Position numbers and translations under genes: made by a program
From: Bacillota bacterium
GTDB taxonomy: Bacteria; Bacillota; Clostridia; Acetivibrionales; DSM-1351
Direction: 5' to 3'
Assembly (NCBI GenBank): GCA_023397905.1
Contig: JAEWSZ010000061.1
Coordinates: 1 to 64,000 of the forward strand
DNA length: 64,000 bases
Part shown: in pieces, positions 47,601 to 56,345 of the stretch
How positions within the stretch are numbered: the first letter of the stretch is position 1
Layout of the letters: the number at the start of each line of letters is the position of its first letter
Notes under the pieces: model-generated
What the model saw: only the letters and a program-made list of their open reading frames with translations
What the model was told of the DNA's origin: nothing
The model's database searches: none

Positions 47601-50600
47601 GACCCATGGCATACAGCTCGGCCATGCTCAAAGTCAGCTGTTCCCACTCTGCCTTCTTCCTTTTAAGCGACGGTACAATTGCAGCAGTCCCGTTTAGAGT
47701 CATTCCGCCCAAGGAAACCAGTGTCCTGTCTGACCCGATCTCTATTATTAACAGCTCCTTCCCGTCTTTCAAGGCAAGCATTGAATGATAAAAATCCACC
47801 TTTTCCCTGATATGCCGTGTCCAATACTCCGAATCTAAAACATCGTTTTCATCGAGGATTTTTCCTGTCAGGGAGGATAAAAATTTTATTTCGGGCTTTT
47901 CAAATTTAACCTCGGAAGCAATTAATCTGAAATCTTCAAGAACCGGTTCCATCAGCTGCGAATGAAAACCGTGGGACACCTTTAGTCTATTGACTTTAGT
48001 ACCGCTCTTTTCCGCCTTTTCCAGAATACTTTCAACCGAGCTCTTATCACCTGATATGACAATGCTCTGGGCGGCATTATAAGCGGCAACTGAAACCTTG
48101 TCCTTATAATCGTTTATCAGAGACATGACTGTTTTTATATCGGCGAATACTGCTCCCATGGAACCATGTCCGGGAGCGGAATCCATCAGCCGTCCCCTTG
48201 CCGCCACAAGCTTTACTGCGTCATTAAGGCTCATCATCCCTGCAGCCGCAGCCGCCGCGTATTCCCCTATGCTGTGTCCCAGCACTATGTCCGGAGTGAC
48301 GCCGAAATGTTCCCATAACTTGTACAGGGAATACTCCACTGAAAAAATGAGCGGCTGTGCATAAAGGGTTCTTTCTATCTCATCTGCGGATGCAGCCTCT
48401 GAATAAATCAGCTCGGTAAGCGACTTTAATATAAATGGCCTGAACAACCTGTTGCATTGGTCAAATGCCAGCTTGAACACAGGGTTGCGTTGATACAGTT
48501 CTTTTCCCATACCCACGTATTGCGAGCCCTGTCCCGAAAACATGAAGACAATCTGAGGATTTGTTCCAACTGCTTCCTCACTGTCCATATTTGTGAAGGT
48601 ACCATCCTTATTCTCGCCCGACAGGAAATTTTCCATCTTATCGATAAACTCTTCCCGTGTTTTTCCAATCACGCTGAACCGGTAATCAAAATCAGCTCTG
48701 GTTATATTTGCGGTATGGATAATATCTTCCAAAGCATGCTCCGTATGGACTTTCATATATTCCATATAATTTTTTACGCCTTGGAGCAGAGAATTCTTTG
48801 TTTTTGCCGACAGCTTAAGGATCAGGCCGGTATCTCCATCAGAGGCTTTTATCTTTTCAACCGCCGGCGGTTCTTCCAATATGATGTGGGCATTGGAACC
48901 CCCGAACCCGAACCCGTTCAATCCCGCTCTTCTGATCCTGTCTCCATTCTCCCAGGATACGTTGCTGTCAACCACCTTTACGGGAGCGGAATCCCATGGA
49001 ATATACGGATTTGGAGTCTTAAAATTCAGGTTTGCCGGTATCACGCCATGTTTAAAAGACAGCAGCACCTTCATGATACTGGCCATTCCTGCGGCGGCTT
49101 CCAGGTGCCCGATATTGGACTTGACCGATCCGATTTTTAACGGATTGCTCCGGCTTTTGCTTTGTCCGTATACTTCCATAACGGCCTTTACCTCGATTGG
49201 ATCCCCCAGAGGCGTACCCGTGCCATGCATTTCCATATAATCTATGTCCGCCGCCTCCAGTCCGGAATCCTTCAACGCCTTCTGAATAACCTTCTGCTGT
49301 GCCAATCCGTTTGGAGCGGTCAAGCCGTTGCTCTTTCCATCCTGATTGATGGCAGTGCCCCTAATGACACCATGGACATTGTTATTTTCCTTTAGCGCAT
49401 CCGACAGTCTTCTTAAAACAATAACACCGGCTCCTTCTCCTCTTCCGTAGCCATTTGCCGAAGCATCAAAGGTTTTGCTGCAGCCGTCCACAGATATGGC
49501 CTGAAGCTTTGAGAAACAAATGTGTGCCAGAGGCGAGAGAATGATATTCACGCCTGCCACCACAGCAGTATCTATTTCACCTGATTCCAGGGCCTTGCAC
49601 GCTATATGCAGAGCGGTCAGAGATGATGAGCAGGCAGTATCTACGGATAAACAGGGGCCCTCAAAGCCAAAGGTGTAGGATATCCTTCCGCAGCATGTGC
49701 TGGAGGTTGTGCCGGTCAGGGAATATGCATCTATTCTGCCGGTATCGCCTGAATTTCTATGGGCCATGGAATACTCCTCTCCAGATATTCCCACATATAC
49801 ACCTGTGTTTGTCCCAAAAAATCTGCCAATGTCCAGGCCGGCGTTTTCAAATGCTTCCCAGGTAAGTTCAAGCAGCATTCTCTGCTGAGGGTCAAGGGCC
49901 ACCGCTTCTTTGGGTGAGATATTAAAAAACGGCGCATCAAACCGGTCTACCGGGATATTCAGGAATCCGCCCAGCTTTGTGTACATTTTACCGGGCGCGC
50001 CGACATCCGCATCATAATATTTTTCAGAATCCCACCTATTGTCCGGAATCTCGCAGATCCCGCTTCTTCCGTTTATCAGAACCTCCCAGAAGCTATCCGG
50101 GTCGTTTGCCCCTCCGGGGAAGCGGCAGCTCATTCCAACCGCCGCAACTCCCTTATGGGCTTTTCCGCCTGTCAATGCTTTGTCTGAGGCGCCCGTTTCG
50201 TTTAATTCCTTCTTTTGCAGCGTATCATATATGTAATCCACTAATTTATTGACATTGGGATAGTTAAATACGGCAGACACCGAAAGCCCCATGTTCATAT
50301 CCTTTTCTATTCTTTCGATAAATTGAGGTATATTGATTGATACCATCCCAAAATCCGTAAATGCAGCATCATAGTCTGTTATTTTTGTCTCCAGAATTTC
50401 TTCTATTACATCTCTGACATAGGACAATAATTTTTCTCTTGTAATACTGCCCTTTACGCTGTTGTGATTTGAATTTTCCTGTTGCAGCATCTTGTGCACC
50501 TCCTGTAAAACAGAATTTAATTCTCCGCTGTTGTACCTGCCGGCAAGCTCCGTTCTTCTCACCTTGCCGCTTGTTGTTTTAGGGACCTCCTCCAACGGAA

Positions 50601-52206
50601 TGACTTCATCAATAGTCAGACCGATCTTTTCATATAAAATATTTTTAATACTTCTTACGATTTCCCCGAACTTATCAAGCTTTTTCTTGTAATATACAAA
50701 AATAATGGCCTGCTCACGTTTAGTACTGTTATTGAAGCCATTGCAGGCAACATATTTATTCATGCCGTCCTTGTCATAGTACTCGCATATAGTCTGTTCT
50801 ATATCGCTGCATGTATAATTCACACCGTTGACTGTCACTATCTCTTTGGCCCTGCCTACCATAACAAGATTATTATCCGAAATAAAACCCAGGTCGCCGG
50901 TGCTCAGCCATCCGTCGCTGCCAAAGGTCCCGTTTGTTGCCTTTTCATCCCTGTAGTATCCATGGGAAACATTTCTGCCTCTTACCTTTATATGTCCGAT
51001 CTCCAGATCGTCTAGTTTTTTGCCGCTATCATCAGTAATAGCTATTTCAACGCTTTGAGGCGCGGCTCCCAGCTCCACAAACTGTATGCCGTTATCTTCG
51101 TCCCCATCCGGGCAATATTTTATTTTTCCCCCGATGGATATGCACTTTCTATCCAGGTTGTGGACTTTCATTTTCTGGCCCGGTACGCTGCATGTGACCA
51201 CCAGCGTTGCCTCGGCAAGACCGTACCCCGGCAGCAGAGTATCCTGGTTTAATTTATATTTTTCCATATTTGAGCAGAATTCCTGACACAGGTTGTATGA
51301 TACCTGTTCCGCACCCAGGATAATATATTTTACGCATGAAAGATCCCATTCCCTGTTTGAAGCCCTGGTTTTCATAAATTTCAGCAAATGCTGCATTCCA
51401 AATGACGGAGTGCCGAGAACCGTCGCCCTGTGCTGATTTACCTTGTCAAACCACAACAGGGGAGAACGGATATAAGTACTTGTGGGGATAAAATACTGGT
51501 TTGTGCACAGGAGAATCGGCGCCAGGTGGAACATTACCAGGCTGAAGTCATGTGTAAGAGGCTTCCAGGTCAGAAATAAATCATCACCCGTAAAACCCAG
51601 ATGATCTACCATATCATATATATTGGTCAGGACATTATCATGCTTTATAGTAACGCCCTTTGGATCCCCGGTTGAGCCGGAAGAGAACTGGATATATGCC
51701 AGATCATTATTTGGAGCCGGAAGGTCAATATTTTGATTTATATCAGCTTCAATATCAATATTATTGAAATCAGTACTTCTTGAAGCAATATTATCAAATA
51801 AATCCTTGTCCTTTAAGCCATACTTGTCATCGCCGATCACCGACAGAAAATCGCCTTTATCATAAATCAAATACGGATCATCCAGTTTTCCCCATACACT
51901 GAACAGCTTACTTCTTGTATATTGGTTATTTACAGGCGCAATGGGTATTGGGATATAATTCCCCATAAGGCATGCCCAGAAGGAAAAAATCAGCCCTTTA
52001 AGATTGAAAAATTGAAATACAATTTCAGAATTTTGCTTTATATTTTTATTTTTCAGATATGTATATACCTTATATGCCTGATGATACAGCTGATTGTATG
52101 AAATGAATTCCTCCTGATCCATTGAATTGATTAAAGTAACACCTTTTTCAGTTTTCGCCGCTCTTTTCAGAGCATCAAGCAAGTTATTTATATCTCTGTT
52201 TATCAT
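44644..52206 (-). CDS. FAAL-loading PKS: FAAL-ACP-KS-AT-DH-KR-ACP
   Basis: 2520 residues. Approximate domains: fatty acyl-AMP ligase (1-585; FSSGSTGDPKG, WKPLTHDFSLV, PGYGLAEATL); ACP (Ser near 622 in GMVSIN, an unusual variant of GxDS); KS (690-1115; DTACSSS, MHGTGTPLGD, SNIGHLEAAAG); AT (1215-1530; GHSIGEY, SHGFHS); DH (1580-1860; His in EHIIFD near 1619, Asp in DSIFQ near 1791); KR (1870-2320; GGTGAVG near 2146, SSITS and SNYAAANYF catalytic Ser/Tyr); and ACP (GADSL near 2448). No ER or methyltransferase is seen. The FAAL loads a free fatty acid; the module adds one two-carbon unit and probably leaves a double bond. The KR motif reads IED where LDD marks B-type (D-hydroxy) enzymes. Confidence 0.94.
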   Translation of the reverse strand: MINRDINNLLDALKRAAKTEKGVTLINSMDQEEFISYNQLYHQAYKVYTYLKNKNIKQNSEIVFQFFNLKGLIFSFWACLMGNYIPIPIAPVNNQYTRSKLFSVWGKLDDPYLIYDKGDFLSVIGDDKYGLKDKDLFDNIASRSTDFNNIDIEADINQNIDLPAPNNDLAYIQFSSGSTGDPKGVTIKHDNVLTNIYDMVDHLGFTGDDLFLTWKPLTHDFSLVMFHLAPILLCTNQYFIPTSTYIRSPLLWFDKVNQHRATVLGTPSFGMQHLLKFMKTRASNREWDLSCVKYIILGAEQVSYNLCQEFCSNMEKYKLNQDTLLPGYGLAEATLVVTCSVPGQKMKVHNLDRKCISIGGKIKYCPDGDEDNGIQFVELGAAPQSVEIAITDDSGKKLDDLEIGHIKVRGRNVSHGYYRDEKATNGTFGSDGWLSTGDLGFISDNNLVMVGRAKEIVTVNGVNYTCSDIEQTICEYYDKDGMNKYVACNGFNNSTKREQAIIFVYYKKKLDKFGEIVRSIKNILYEKIGLTIDEVIPLEEVPKTTSGKVRRTELAGRYNSGELNSVLQEVHKMLQQENSNHNSVKGSITREKLLSYVRDVIEEILETKITDYDAAFTDFGMVSINIPQFIERIEKDMNMGLSVSAVFNYPNVNKLVDYIYDTLQKKELNETGASDKALTGGKAHKGVAAVGMSCRFPGGANDPDSFWEVLINGRSGICEIPDNRWDSEKYYDADVGAPGKMYTKLGGFLNIPVDRFDAPFFNISPKEAVALDPQQRMLLELTWEAFENAGLDIGRFFGTNTGVYVGISGEEYSMAHRNSGDTGRIDAYSLTGTTSSTCCGRISYTFGFEGPCLSVDTACSSSLTALHIACKALESGEIDTAVVAGVNIILSPLAHICFSKLQAISVDGCSKTFDASANGYGRGEGAGVIVLRRLSDALKENNNVHGVIRGTAINQDGKSNGLTAPNGLAQQKVIQKALKDSGLEAADIDYMEMHGTGTPLGDPIEVKAVMEVYGQSKSRSNPLKIGSVKSNIGHLEAAAGMASIMKVLLSFKHGVIPANLNFKTPNPYIPWDSAPVKVVDSNVSWENGDRIRRAGLNGFGFGGSNAHIILEEPPAVEKIKASDGDTGLILKLSAKTKNSLLQGVKNYMEYMKVHTEHALEDIIHTANITRADFDYRFSVIGKTREEFIDKMENFLSGENKDGTFTNMDSEEAVGTNPQIVFMFSGQGSQYVGMGKELYQRNPVFKLAFDQCNRLFRPFILKSLTELIYSEAASADEIERTLYAQPLIFSVEYSLYKLWEHFGVTPDIVLGHSIGEYAAAAAAGMMSLNDAVKLVAARGRLMDSAPGHGSMGAVFADIKTVMSLINDYKDKVSVAAYNAAQSIVISGDKSSVESILEKAEKSGTKVNRLKVSHGFHSQLMEPVLEDFRLIASEVKFEKPEIKFLSSLTGKILDENDVLDSEYWTRHIREKVDFYHSMLALKDGKELLIIEIGSDRTLVSLGGMTLNGTAAIVPSLKRKKAEWEQLTLSMAELYAMGLRVDWANFDIGGQCGWNPVQLPTYPFDRKQYWVQPVFEHEKAGGVAGGSDLHPLIGQRITTPFLEDSMVYQRIFTAETPYFMKEHIIFDTSISPAAAHISMLLSLSRQLDNSSSACVIENIEFRSPLLVENDGERTVQVYVENIHGDSTKFQIVSKDNKADNSSWTKHCLGNMRSVQAGSNSENMRISVEELKEMYPEDDTGFDFYDSLTSFGFNLGEGFRRIEKVWKKDNKGICLIRPLEGIPDLGAYILYPGVIDSIFQSAIPISELTTRMEAKNAEDTVRTMIPFSIAKLTYHYTPAQYFWCHTNVEVQKEVIIGDIYVYNENGEIVFTIEKIMARLTNRNSLLREMNSNNSHMFYHVNWVEKASGSKNPEYGDNEKYILFMDNAGVGFNLEKALSGHGIKTVVVHEGSGYAEGQDDAYKISYDSKNDFVKLIGSLANRFEAADLKFVYLADMDLKNENLEAGTLLEKQRKSCGGLLYLVQALTQSKISGNSKLWVITDGVHRVKNETSLEFSQATLWGFSETVRIEHPQIWGGIIDIDPKVLEEDKEALAREISAGKDKQLLLRTGSGRYVLRLIKHSDLAGNSKKTVSQPLAIQEEAAYLITGGTGAVGMVYAEYLVNHGARNLVLVSRRGPGESTAETLRKWMGQGVNIMLAQADICNEKEVSDLKAAIHAGMPPLKGIVHAAGTIEDKMIADQTWESFSSVLDAKLKGTVNLHSVFIDESLDFFIMLSSITSITGNVGQSNYAAANYFLNIFAQYRLMNNLPAAVVCWGPWLGSGMAAQDSGVIEYMRKQGIYGIHPDIGIKIIGTLFNENYSNVLAADVNWGMFANALGIKEIDDFLSKVLTGRESTAVNAEGSKRESSILAELKGLKKEERKALLLSHLQKQAGRIMGFQGDQLPALDISLMEQGADSLMIFSMRNEVNKLTNSQLDVSLFFNYPSLRKLSNYLVSEVLFPEELEKGQTDSVQSTDDILSEINALL

Positions 52207-52228
52207 AATGCACCACCTCGATAATAAT

Positions 52229-53281
52229 TTATTTAGAGATCTTAAGCTTTAAATAGTCCGGAAAAGGCTGTATCTGCGAACAATCGCACTCCAGCAGGGC
52301 TGCGCCATCCTGTTCGTGTACTTCTTTGAAGCCTGCAAACTTATAGGTAACATACATCATACGGTTGCGGTCATTTGGGATATATTCGGCATAAAGCTTT
52401 ACCCCGGCTTCTTCTGCCAGTCTCATGACATAATTCAGCATAACCGTGCCGACTCCTCTGGACATTACCCTGCAGGACATCAGAAGAAGCTTTATGGTCC
52501 AGCGGTCTTCTTCTATTTCCAAAAGTGTAAGTCCGATTTTCCCGTATGTGCCATACTTATCTTCCAGTCCCGTAATAAAAAGCTTGTGTTTGTCAGAAGT
52601 CATAAAATTGCTCAGCTCTTCAAAAGAATAGGTATATCCGGTGGTGTTCAGCTGATGTGTTCTGACGGTCAGTTCCTCTGCCCGCTGCAAATCGCCCTTC
52701 TTCACAGGAGAAATGGAAAATATCATATTTAATGAAGCCAGAAAAGCCTCCTGGGTTCCGATAAACTCCTCCTCGCACTGCTTTCTTTTAAGGTCGTTCA
52801 TGTACATTTGTCTTCTAATCCGGGAATCTTCGGTTATAAAACGGGGATTCATTTCTTCCATTTCCAACATCGCGGATATATCTTTTACGTTAATACACAG
52901 GACTTCAGGTGCTGAAAAACTCACTTCATCCAGTTCAAAAGGCTGGTCATCCACAAATGCAAGGCTGTCGGTCCCTATATTTAAAGATCCGGCAATTTGT
53001 TTTATTGAAATTGATTTGGGATTCCAGCCAATCTGGGGATACAAGAAATATTCATCAATTCCAAATTCCCTGAGCTTTGACACAGCCGTGTCATAGTCGT
53101 TTTTGCTGGCTATTGACTGCAGTATCCCCCGGCTGTCAAGAGTCTTTATAATATCAAGAATATCCTTGTGAATTACAACTTCATTATTCTCAAGCAATAT
53201 GCCGTCCCAGATTGTATTGTCCAGATCCCATACCACACATTTGACTTTCTGTTTTTTCTTCACTTCTTCCTTACACAGCAT
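52229..53281 (-). CDS. FkbH-like glyceryl transferase/phosphatase
   Basis: 350 residues from the ATG at 53279-53281 (MLCKEEVKKK), eight bases after AAGGAG; the frame opens eight codons earlier inside the end of the previous gene. The N-terminal HAD domain has DLDNTIWDG and FVDDQPFE, and a C-terminal GNAT-like part follows. FkbH proteins take 1,3-bisphosphoglycerate, remove the phosphate and load the glyceryl group on a dedicated ACP. This is the first step toward hydroxymalonyl-/methoxymalonyl-ACP. Neighbouring genes encode that ACP and both oxidising enzymes. Confidence 0.9.
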   Translation of the reverse strand: MLCKEEVKKKQKVKCVVWDLDNTIWDGILLENNEVVIHKDILDIIKTLDSRGILQSIASKNDYDTAVSKLREFGIDEYFLYPQIGWNPKSISIKQIAGSLNIGTDSLAFVDDQPFELDEVSFSAPEVLCINVKDISAMLEMEEMNPRFITEDSRIRRQMYMNDLKRKQCEEEFIGTQEAFLASLNMIFSISPVKKGDLQRAEELTVRTHQLNTTGYTYSFEELSNFMTSDKHKLFITGLEDKYGTYGKIGLTLLEIEEDRWTIKLLLMSCRVMSRGVGTVMLNYVMRLAEEAGVKLYAEYIPNDRNRMMYVTYKFAGFKEVHEQDGAALLECDCSQIQPFPDYLKLKISK

Positions 53282-53285
53282 ACAA

Positions 53286-54419
53286 TCAGCTCCTTCTAAA
53301 AGCATTAGTTGCTATCAGCACTTCATGCATCTGGCTTGTACCCTCAATTATTTCATTTATTTTTGCATCCCTGTAGTATCTTTCAATGGGATATTCATTA
53401 TTGCAGCCCACAGCCCCATGAATCTGTACTGCGTCTGCGGCAACTCTGTTAACCATTTTTGAAGCGAAATACTTTGCATTCCAGGTTTCCAGAATTGAGT
53501 CAGGGTCCAGCGAATCCTTCAGATAACCTGCATTGAGACATAACAACCTTGCGGCTTTTATATCCACAACCATATTGGTTATCATTCTCTGGATCAGCTG
53601 GTGTTGCCTTAAGGGGACCCCGAACTGCTTTCTCTTTCTTGTATACCTCAAAGAGGCTTCAAGGCAGGCCTGAGCCAGACCTACGCATCCCCACGCGATG
53701 GTATATCTTCCATAATCCAGCGAGCTCAATGCCACATGGGATATTCCCGTACCTGCATTTCCTACCAGGTTTTCCTCGGGTATAACGCAGTTTTCCAGCT
53801 TTAACTCCGCTATCATTGACGCCCTTGCGCCTATAAGTCCGTTAATGGGCTTAATATACAATCCCGGCGTATCCCTTTTAATAATAAAAGCCGTGGGCTT
53901 TTCATCCAGCTGGGCAAAAATCAGAAAAACATCAGCTATCTGCCCCATGGTAATCCATCTCTTTGTGCCATTCAGCACAAAATTTCCCTCTGATTTTACC
54001 GCAATAGTTTCAATGCTCTTTGCATCACTTCCCACATTGGGCTCGGTCAATCCGAACGCCCCAACAACATCTCCCTTTGCCATTTTGGTCAGCCAGTAGT
54101 CCTTTTGTTCACCGGTGCCCCACCGGTGAATAGCCAGGGCGGCCATCCCATGGACTGTCAGAAGACTTCTGACCGAAGAACAGCCTTTTCCTATTTCCTC
54201 GTTCAGTATCCCTGAGGAAACGGCGTCCAACCCCGAGCCCCCGAATTCCTCAGGTATCATTGAACCGAGATATCCTTTTTCACCAAGCTTTTTAACTATT
54301 CCGGCATTCAGGCGTTCCAGCCTGTCGTCTTCTGCGGCATTTGGAACCACTTCGTTTTCAACAAATTCCTTTGCTTCGGATTGCAATTTGGCCTGTTCAG
54401 CCGTAAGCTCCAGATTCAT
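53286..54419 (-). CDS. acyl-CoA dehydrogenase family enzyme, FkbI-like
   Basis: 377 residues from the ATG at 54417-54419 (MNLELTAEQ); an in-frame ATG eight codons earlier has no better site. Flavin enzyme motifs are FGLTEPNVGSDA, RWITMGQIADVF and the C-terminal YPIERYYRDAKINEIIEGTS. In extender-unit clusters the homologue oxidises the ACP-bound three-carbon unit together with an FkbK-type dehydrogenase. The context, rather than the sequence alone, separates it from a fatty-acid degradation enzyme. Confidence 0.88.
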   Translation of the reverse strand: MNLELTAEQAKLQSEAKEFVENEVVPNAAEDDRLERLNAGIVKKLGEKGYLGSMIPEEFGGSGLDAVSSGILNEEIGKGCSSVRSLLTVHGMAALAIHRWGTGEQKDYWLTKMAKGDVVGAFGLTEPNVGSDAKSIETIAVKSEGNFVLNGTKRWITMGQIADVFLIFAQLDEKPTAFIIKRDTPGLYIKPINGLIGARASMIAELKLENCVIPEENLVGNAGTGISHVALSSLDYGRYTIAWGCVGLAQACLEASLRYTRKRKQFGVPLRQHQLIQRMITNMVVDIKAARLLCLNAGYLKDSLDPDSILETWNAKYFASKMVNRVAADAVQIHGAVGCNNEYPIERYYRDAKINEIIEGTSQMHEVLIATNAFRRS

Positions 54420-54455
54420 CAAGTATTTCACCCCCAAAAACATATCAAGATTATT

Positions 54456-54698
54456 TCACGCTATCAGAGCCTTGCTTGTGACAAATTCAACAATGGAATT
54501 AATCGTCCGGAAATTATTGAGATCAAGGTCCTTATTGTCAACCCTGATTTTAAAATCCTTCTCAATAAACATTACCAACTGCATGGCAAAAAGCGAGTTG
54601 ACAAATCCCAATCCAAAAATATCCTGATTGTCCGAAACCTCCTGGCTGTTGAAATAACGGGACAGAAATGCCCGTATTTTCAATTTTGTCTCTTCCAT
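54456..54698 (-). CDS. stand-alone ACP, FkbJ-like (hydroxymalonyl/methoxymalonyl carrier)
   Basis: 80 residues from the ATG at 54696-54698 (MEETKLKIR). The phosphopantetheine site is GLGFVNSLFAMQLV, where Ser follows V-N instead of the usual D. The form VNSLFAxQLV is what I know from extender-unit ACPs such as FkbJ and ZmaD, not from fatty-acid ACPs. It sits between the acyl-CoA dehydrogenase and 3-hydroxyacyl-CoA dehydrogenase genes. Confidence 0.88.
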   Translation of the reverse strand: MEETKLKIRAFLSRYFNSQEVSDNQDIFGLGFVNSLFAMQLVMFIEKDFKIRVDNKDLDLNNFRTINSIVEFVTSKALIA

Positions 54699-54747
54699 AA
54701 TGAAATCACTGCCTTTCATATGAATTTATTTTTTATTTAATTTCATT

Positions 54748-55599
54748 TCAGTAAGAATAATTATAAAAGCCCTTACCTGTTTTTCTTCCGCAAAGACCTG
54801 CATCCACCATCTTTCTAAGAAGAGGGCAGCATCTGAATTTGGAATCCTGATAGCTTTCATAAAGTATCTCCAACGAATCCACCACCGTATCCAAACCGAT
54901 TAGATCAGCCGTTTCAAGCGGACCCATTTTATGTCCGAAGCACTTTTTAAAAATATCATCCACTGCCTGCGGCGATGCAACCTGATCCTGGACCACAAAT
55001 GCGGCCTCATTCATCAGTAAATGGGACAATCTGTTGGATACGAAGCCCGGCAAATCGTTTACAAGTATCATTTCTTTGCCCATAAGTGAAAGCAGCTCTT
55101 TAGTGGCAGCAATTGCGGCCTCACCGGTATGGTAGCCTTTAATCGCTTCTATAACCGATTTCATGGGTACAGGATTCATAAAATGCGTACCTATGACCTT
55201 TTCAGGTCTTTTTGTAAGCGAAGCTATTTTGGTAATTGATACGCATGATGTATTTACAAGAAAAATACAATCTTTTTTGCATATCTCATCAAGGCTCTGA
55301 TAAACTGATTTCTTTATGTCCCACTTTTCCGGTACATTTTCTATAACAAAATCGGCCTCCTTAAGCTCCTGATACTCAGTAGTGAAAATGATCCTGGAAA
55401 TCACCGCCTCAATATCCTCCGCCACTTCCGTTTTTGCAAACATCCCCTGAAATCGGATATTTCTTTGTATTTCTTCCCTGGCTCCGGTTAAGATATCTTC
55501 CGAAACATCTACAAGTATGGTTTCAAATCCTGACTGTGCAAGGTTCTGGGCAACCCCTTTTCCCATCACTCCCGCGCCTATTACTCCTATGGTTTTCAT
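54748..55599 (-). CDS. 3-hydroxyacyl-CoA dehydrogenase family enzyme, FkbK-like
   Basis: 283 residues with the NAD site GVIGAGVMGKGVAQNLA, then ADFVIENVPEKWDIKK, FLVNTSCVSITKIA, and HFMNPVPMKSVIEAI with the catalytic His. The C-terminal helical domain reads GRKTGKGFYNYS at the end. In this gene set it is expected to oxidise glyceryl-ACP. By sequence it also resembles 3-hydroxybutyryl-CoA dehydrogenases; the FkbH and VNS-type ACP neighbours decide the call. Confidence 0.88.
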   Translation of the reverse strand: MKTIGVIGAGVMGKGVAQNLAQSGFETILVDVSEDILTGAREEIQRNIRFQGMFAKTEVAEDIEAVISRIIFTTEYQELKEADFVIENVPEKWDIKKSVYQSLDEICKKDCIFLVNTSCVSITKIASLTKRPEKVIGTHFMNPVPMKSVIEAIKGYHTGEAAIAATKELLSLMGKEMILVNDLPGFVSNRLSHLLMNEAAFVVQDQVASPQAVDDIFKKCFGHKMGPLETADLIGLDTVVDSLEILYESYQDSKFRCCPLLRKMVDAGLCGRKTGKGFYNYSY

Positions 55600-55614
55600 T
55601 GCTTTATCCCCACC

Positions 55615-56325
55615 TTATAAATAATTTGCTAGAACTCTATTAATAGTATCAGTAACACTTTCCGCATCCTCCAGGATAAAAAAGTGGCCACCGTTAAATT
55701 CATAAAGACCGAATCCTTTCATGCAATACTTTGCAAACTCTGCCATATCCTGCTCAGTCATTGAATCCTCCTTGCCGAAAAAGACGGAAACATCACAGTC
55801 AAGTCTACTTTTCTTCTGCAAGAAGGCATATGTTTCAACAATTTTGAAATCGTTTCTTATAATTGGTATAAAGAAATCCAAGAGTTCACGTTCTGCCAGA
55901 ACCTCTTCCGACATGCCCCCGTATCTTTTTATGGCATTAATAAACGCATTATCCGGCAGTTTATGATATTCCGTTAACTCACTTGTATCATCAGGAGGCT
56001 TTCTTCCTGAAAAAAACAAATGAACCGGGAGGGGAAAACCTCTTTCTGCAATTCTGTATGATAATTCAAAAGCAATCACAGAACCCATGCTGTGTCCAAA
56101 AATTGCATATGGCATATCACTTTCCACCTCATGGCGAAGCAGCGTAAAAACATCACTAACCGCATCTTCAATATTGTTATAATGAGGATATAATGACCTC
56201 TTGCCCCTTCCCGCCAGCTCCAGAGGAACTAATTCGATTTCTTCCTTCAAATACTTCCTCCACTTGTTGTAAATCATTGCAGAACCACCGGCATAAGGGA
56301 TACAGAACAACTTTATCTTATCCAT
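55615..56325 (-). CDS. type II thioesterase (GrsT/SrfAD-like)
   Basis: 236 residues from the ATG at 56323-56325 (MDKIKLFCIPYAGGSA). Alpha/beta hydrolase with the nucleophile GHSMGS, an Asp in the later half and His in FNGGHFFILED. Enzymes of this type free stalled or wrongly primed carrier domains. It is separate from the peptide-releasing domain at the end of the 26541-32219 protein. Confidence 0.92.
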   Translation of the reverse strand: MDKIKLFCIPYAGGSAMIYNKWRKYLKEEIELVPLELAGRGKRSLYPHYNNIEDAVSDVFTLLRHEVESDMPYAIFGHSMGSVIAFELSYRIAERGFPLPVHLFFSGRKPPDDTSELTEYHKLPDNAFINAIKRYGGMSEEVLAERELLDFFIPIIRNDFKIVETYAFLQKKSRLDCDVSVFFGKEDSMTEQDMAEFAKYCMKGFGLYEFNGGHFFILEDAESVTDTINRVLANYL

Positions 56326-56345
56326 AACAACACCTGACTTTTTTA

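Noticed and set aside
44644..52206. Trans-AT polyketide synthase
   Set aside because: Both PKS modules contain their own AT with GHSIGEY, and no stand-alone AT gene is present.
53286..55599. Fatty acid beta-oxidation or butyrate genes
   Set aside because: The dehydrogenases flank an ACP with a VNS-type site and an FkbH homologue, and there is no thiolase, crotonase or electron-transfer flavoprotein.
55615..56325. Main chain-releasing thioesterase
   Set aside because: It is a stand-alone type II enzyme of about 236 residues, the editing class; the PBP-type domain at the end of the last NRPS is the better release candidate.
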